Assembly (NCBI RefSeq): GCF_934924865.1
Contig: NZ_OW235315.1
Location: forward strand, 3,162,001 to 3,226,000
DNA length: 64,000 nt
DNA from: Tepidibacter aestuarii
Lineage (GTDB): Bacteria > Bacillota > Clostridia > Peptostreptococcales > Peptostreptococcaceae
Direction of reading: 5' to 3'
The translations under genes were made by a program, and so were the position numbers. Position 1 is the first letter of the stretch. Each line of letters begins with the position of its first letter. The notes beneath the pieces were generated by a model, which had not been told where the DNA came from, searched no databases, and worked only from the letters and a program-made list of their open reading frames with translations. Below are positions 61,089-64,000 of this stretch, one piece after another.

Positions 61089-62726
61089 TTATCTTTTATC
61101 TAAACCTATTATCTCCCAATTATTATTTAATTTAGGCTCAAGTACTCCATTTTTAACTTCCTTAATATATTTTATACAAAGATTTCTTATAAGTCCTTCT
61201 TTTTTCCCAAAAGCAGTTTTTGAATTCCAAAGGATAGAAAAGCTTCTTCCTTCTAATGCTCCTCCTTCTCTTATTAAGCTGGCCATTCTATAAGAGTTCA
61301 TACCCAACTTTAACTTAGTATCATTCTCTATATTAGTAGTTCCATTTTCTAATTTTAAATCTACTATTCTATTTCCCATTTCCTTAGTTAAATCTATCTT
61401 ATATGTGACTCCACCAAAGATATCATTAGTACTATACTTTGAAGCTCTTCTCTTAGGATTAAAACTAATTGTAACGTCACCTTCTTTTAAAGTATTAAAA
61501 TAACCTGCTGCCCATTCCATATAATCCTTTAAATCCTTACCTGTGACTTCATAAACAGTAACTTCTCCACCAGTATACTGATAATTATAAGCTATATCCT
61601 TTTTCTTAATATCTCCTATATCAAGTCTAGCCTTATCATTATCTATACTTATTGATACAACATCAGCCTTACTATAATAAAGCTGAACCTCATGAAAAAA
61701 ATTAACAAGAGGTGTAGGCTGAATTTGAACAGTCGGGATACCTTTTATCTCATCCTCTTCAACCATATTCATTCCTTTCAGCTGACCTATAACTTCATTA
61801 ACATTTTTTCTAAGTATATTATGAAAGTATTCTAATTTTTTCTCTAAATATTTATTAGAAGGATAATTCTTAACATCTATAGTTTCAGATTTTTTATCTA
61901 CTAATATAAATTTATCATCATCTTTTTCAAAGGTTAAATCAACCTTTGATATATTCATACCATATTTATATGGCTCCGTAATTAAAACTCCATTTATAAT
62001 ATTACTACTTACATTCTTATGCATATGACCTGCTATTATAACATCCAGTTCTGGACAAACATTAGCCACATCAATAACACCTGTTCCTGGAATATTATTT
62101 TCATTCTTTTCTCCCATATGCATAACTCCAACTAAAACATCAACTTTTCCTTTAAGTTCATCTATTATCTTTTTAGTTTCATCAATCGGCTGCTTAACAA
62201 CTAAACCTTTTAAACGATCACTGTCCTTTTCAAACTCAACTATCATAGGAGTAGTCATACCTATGATACCCACTCTTACTCCATCTTTTTCAATTATCTT
62301 GTATCCTTCTAGATATCTCAAGCCATCTTCTTTATAAACATTCCCTGCAAGAGCAGTTCCTTTGAACTTAGATATTATTTTATCTAAAATTTCAGTTCCG
62401 AAATTAAACTCATGATTCCCCATTATCCAAGTATCATAACCCATCTCATTCATACTTATAACTATAGGATTTTCATCATATCTATTAAATGTTTCTACGA
62501 AGTTATCCTGAATAGAATCTCCACAATCAACTAATATAGTATTAGGATTTTCTTTTTTAAATTCCTCGACAGCACTATATATTTGAGTTAAACTTCCAGA
62601 CTTATTCTCTGTATCAGAAGCATAATACCAAGGCATAAATCTACCATGAACATCAGAAGTACCTAGTATAGTTATATTAATTTTCTCCTTTTCATTAGCA
62701 TTAGATCTTCTATAAAAAGGTTTCAT
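61089..62726 (-). CDS. 5'-nucleotidase/2',3'-cyclic phosphodiesterase family protein (UshA-like), no signal peptide
   Basis: A 545-residue calcineurin-like metallophosphoesterase: TSDVHGRF (23-30), DCGDSIQ (67-73), GNHEF (101-105), VGVMHMGE (about 198-205) and IAGHMHKN (about 234-241) give all dimetal ligands. A C-terminal 5'-nucleotidase domain (about 340-545; ETGKDLKDYMEWAAGYF- and FGGVTYKIDLTKEMGNR-like) binds the nucleoside. Unlike UshA-type relatives it starts MKPFYRRSNANEKEKIN with no signal peptide or lipobox; GGAGGG precedes the ATG. It may be cytoplasmic. Confidence 0.9.
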   Translation of the reverse strand: MKPFYRRSNANEKEKINITILGTSDVHGRFMPWYYASDTENKSGSLTQIYSAVEEFKKENPNTILVDCGDSIQDNFVETFNRYDENPIVISMNEMGYDTWIMGNHEFNFGTEILDKIISKFKGTALAGNVYKEDGLRYLEGYKIIEKDGVRVGIIGMTTPMIVEFEKDSDRLKGLVVKQPIDETKKIIDELKGKVDVLVGVMHMGEKNENNIPGTGVIDVANVCPELDVIIAGHMHKNVSSNIINGVLITEPYKYGMNISKVDLTFEKDDDKFILVDKKSETIDVKNYPSNKYLEKKLEYFHNILRKNVNEVIGQLKGMNMVEEDEIKGIPTVQIQPTPLVNFFHEVQLYYSKADVVSISIDNDKARLDIGDIKKKDIAYNYQYTGGEVTVYEVTGKDLKDYMEWAAGYFNTLKEGDVTISFNPKRRASKYSTNDIFGGVTYKIDLTKEMGNRIVDLKLENGTTNIENDTKLKLGMNSYRMASLIREGGALEGRSFSILWNSKTAFGKKEGLIRNLCIKYIKEVKNGVLEPKLNNNWEIIGLDKR

Positions 62727-62877
62727 AAAAAACCCTCCTAGTTAAAATTTACATTTCATACAGCATAATAACATATAAGTTGAAAATTGTATATTGTTTT
62801 ACTATTTCCCCGGAAATATATTAATTATTGACATTATATTATTTTGAAATATTTAAAAAGGTCATATCCAACTAAAA

Positions 62878-62932
62878 TGGTACCTATAGATAAGACTCTT
62901 AAAAAAAGTGCTTATTCTATAGGTATTTTTTT
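62878..62932 (+). terminator. left end of the IS3 element with inbound terminator
   Basis: ACCTATAGATAAG pairs with CTTATTCTATAGGT and is followed by seven T on the plus strand. It would stop outside transcription from reading into the transposase. The element may start at TGGTACCTATAG (62878), the TG expected of IS3-family ends, but the right end is outside the window. Confidence 0.7.
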
Positions 62933-62963
62933 GTATAATGAAATAAGTATTGGAGGTTATATC

Positions 62964-64000
62964 GTGAGTAAAAAAACATTTTCAGAAAAAGATATTAAAA
63001 TATTGAAAAAAAATCCAAATGTAAAACGCGTTAGCGCTTTAGCTATAACATACACTGATGATTTTAAAATTAAATTTATTGAAGAATACCTTGCTGGTAA
63101 GTTTCCAAAACAAATTTTTCAAGAAAATAACTTCGATATAGATATATTAGGTGATCGTAGAATCCAAAATTGTACATCAAGATGGAAAAAAGCTTATGAA
63201 AAAAATGGTATTATCGGACTCAATGATAGTAGAAAAATTTCTTCTGGAAGAACTTTAAAACGTACACTTTCCAAAGATGAAATTATACAAACTCAAAAAT
63301 CTAAAATTGAATTACTGGAGGCTCAAATCGCTTTACTAAAAAAGCTCGATCAGAAAGAAAGGATGTTGATAAATAGAAAACAAAAAGTACAAAAAAGTGA
63401 TATTTTTCAAATGATTTATGATGTAATTCAAAAATATAATTACAAAAATTTAACTCGATATTTTTGCAAACTCTTAGAGGTTTCTCGTTCTGGCTATTAC
63501 AGCTTTTTAAAGTCTATCGCTAAAAGAAAAGAAAGAGAAAGTTCTGATGTTGAAATACAAAAAATCATATTAAAAGCATTTAATAGACGTGGATATAAGA
63601 AAGGGTCTCGCTCTATAAAAATGATTTTAGAAAATAAATTTAATATAAAGTATAGCAGAAAAAGAATTCAAAGAATCATGAGAAAATTCAACATAGTATG
63701 CCCTCATAGAAAATCTAATCCTTATAAGAAAATAGCAAAAGCTACAAGAGAACATACTGTAGTTCCTAATAAATTGAATAGAGAATTTAAACAAAACATT
63801 CCTGGTAAGGTTTTATTAACAGATATAACCTATTTATCATACGGAAAATCTCAAAGAGCTTATCTATCAACTGTAAAAGACAGTTCAACGAATGAAATTT
63901 TAGCATATCATGTATCAGATAGAATTACCCTAGATATTGCTACAACTACCATAACTAAGTTAACGAAAAAGAAAAAATCACTTTTACATGAAACTTCATT
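62964..64000 (+). mobile_element. IS3-family transposase, single ORF, cut by the window edge
   Basis: Open from a GTG with TGGAGG upstream for 345 codons to the end of the window without a stop. The first part is an OrfA-like HTH (FKIKFIEEYLAGKFPKQIFQENNFD). From about residue 145 comes the OrfB-like HTH_21 and integrase core with the first catalytic Asp in LLTDITYLSYGKSQRAYL (residue about 280). IS3 transposases are usually made by a frameshift between OrfA and OrfB; here both are one frame. The DDE second Asp and Glu lie beyond the window. Confidence 0.9.

Overview
The window is AT-rich DNA (GC about 30 percent by eye) from a Gram-positive, endospore-former-like Clostridium relative. Protein style, the order upp-rpiB-tsaC/sua5-prfA-prmC-rpmE-rho, AGGAGG-type ribosome binding sites, frequent GTG/TTG starts, S-layer homology (SLH) proteins and a DUF1659/DUF2922/YvrJ cluster all fit the Peptostreptococcaceae and nearby families. 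The exact genus cannot be fixed from sequence reading alone.

Region 1 (1-17.4 kb, nearly all minus strand) is a conserved core: dCMP deaminase, uracil phosphoribosyltransferase, ribose-5-P isomerase B, threonylcarbamoyl-AMP synthase, a ZIP metal transporter, release factor 1 with its methylase PrmC, a DUF1385 membrane protein, a Cys-rich protein beside a siroheme-type reductase module, thymidine kinase, L31, Rho, two tandem GlpX fructose bisphosphatases, PdxST and a small transaldolase. Region 2 (17.5-32.4 kb) holds two drug-efflux operons: MarR + HlyD + two ABC-2 permeases + TolC, and TetR + HlyD + RND pump + TolC. Between them lie a receiver-only response regulator and a large SLH protein. 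Region 3 (32.7-45.3 kb) has galU, an exported M3 peptidase, two YcdB/PepSY-type exported proteins (one SLH-anchored), DUF1659/DUF2922/YvrJ small proteins, VanZ, and an AbgT-M20 peptidase pair.

Region 4 (45.5-48.4 kb) is a graveyard. A well-formed TPP riboswitch with its terminator is fused directly to the last 35 codons of a thiT thiamine transporter; a wrecked cysK tail and a wrecked IS6-type transposase follow. Region 5 (48.4-58.2 kb, plus strand) carries cysteine desulfidase, a CorA-like transporter and a complete-looking methylthioribose/5-deoxyribose salvage operon: SorC regulator, class II aldolase, NhaC-type transporter, MtnA-like isomerase, MtnK-like kinase and iron alcohol dehydrogenase. 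This has the layout expected of a dihydroxyacetone-phosphate (DHAP) shunt. Region 6 (58.2-64 kb) has a second NhaC transporter, an unrecognised wHTH-like protein, a 5'-nucleotidase family enzyme with no signal peptide, and the start of a single-ORF IS3-family element.

The most unusual signal is a dispersed family of about 200-bp nested-palindrome elements (five full copies plus degenerate, half and mini copies). Copies share conserved loops, but their helices differ in sequence while staying paired. Each full copy begins 15-40 bp after a stop codon in the same orientation as that gene and ends in a T-run, so it looks like a structured 3'-UTR/terminator element. A second short repeat family (two small hairpins) sits at gene edges and in one case supplies the C-terminus and stop codon of the aldolase.
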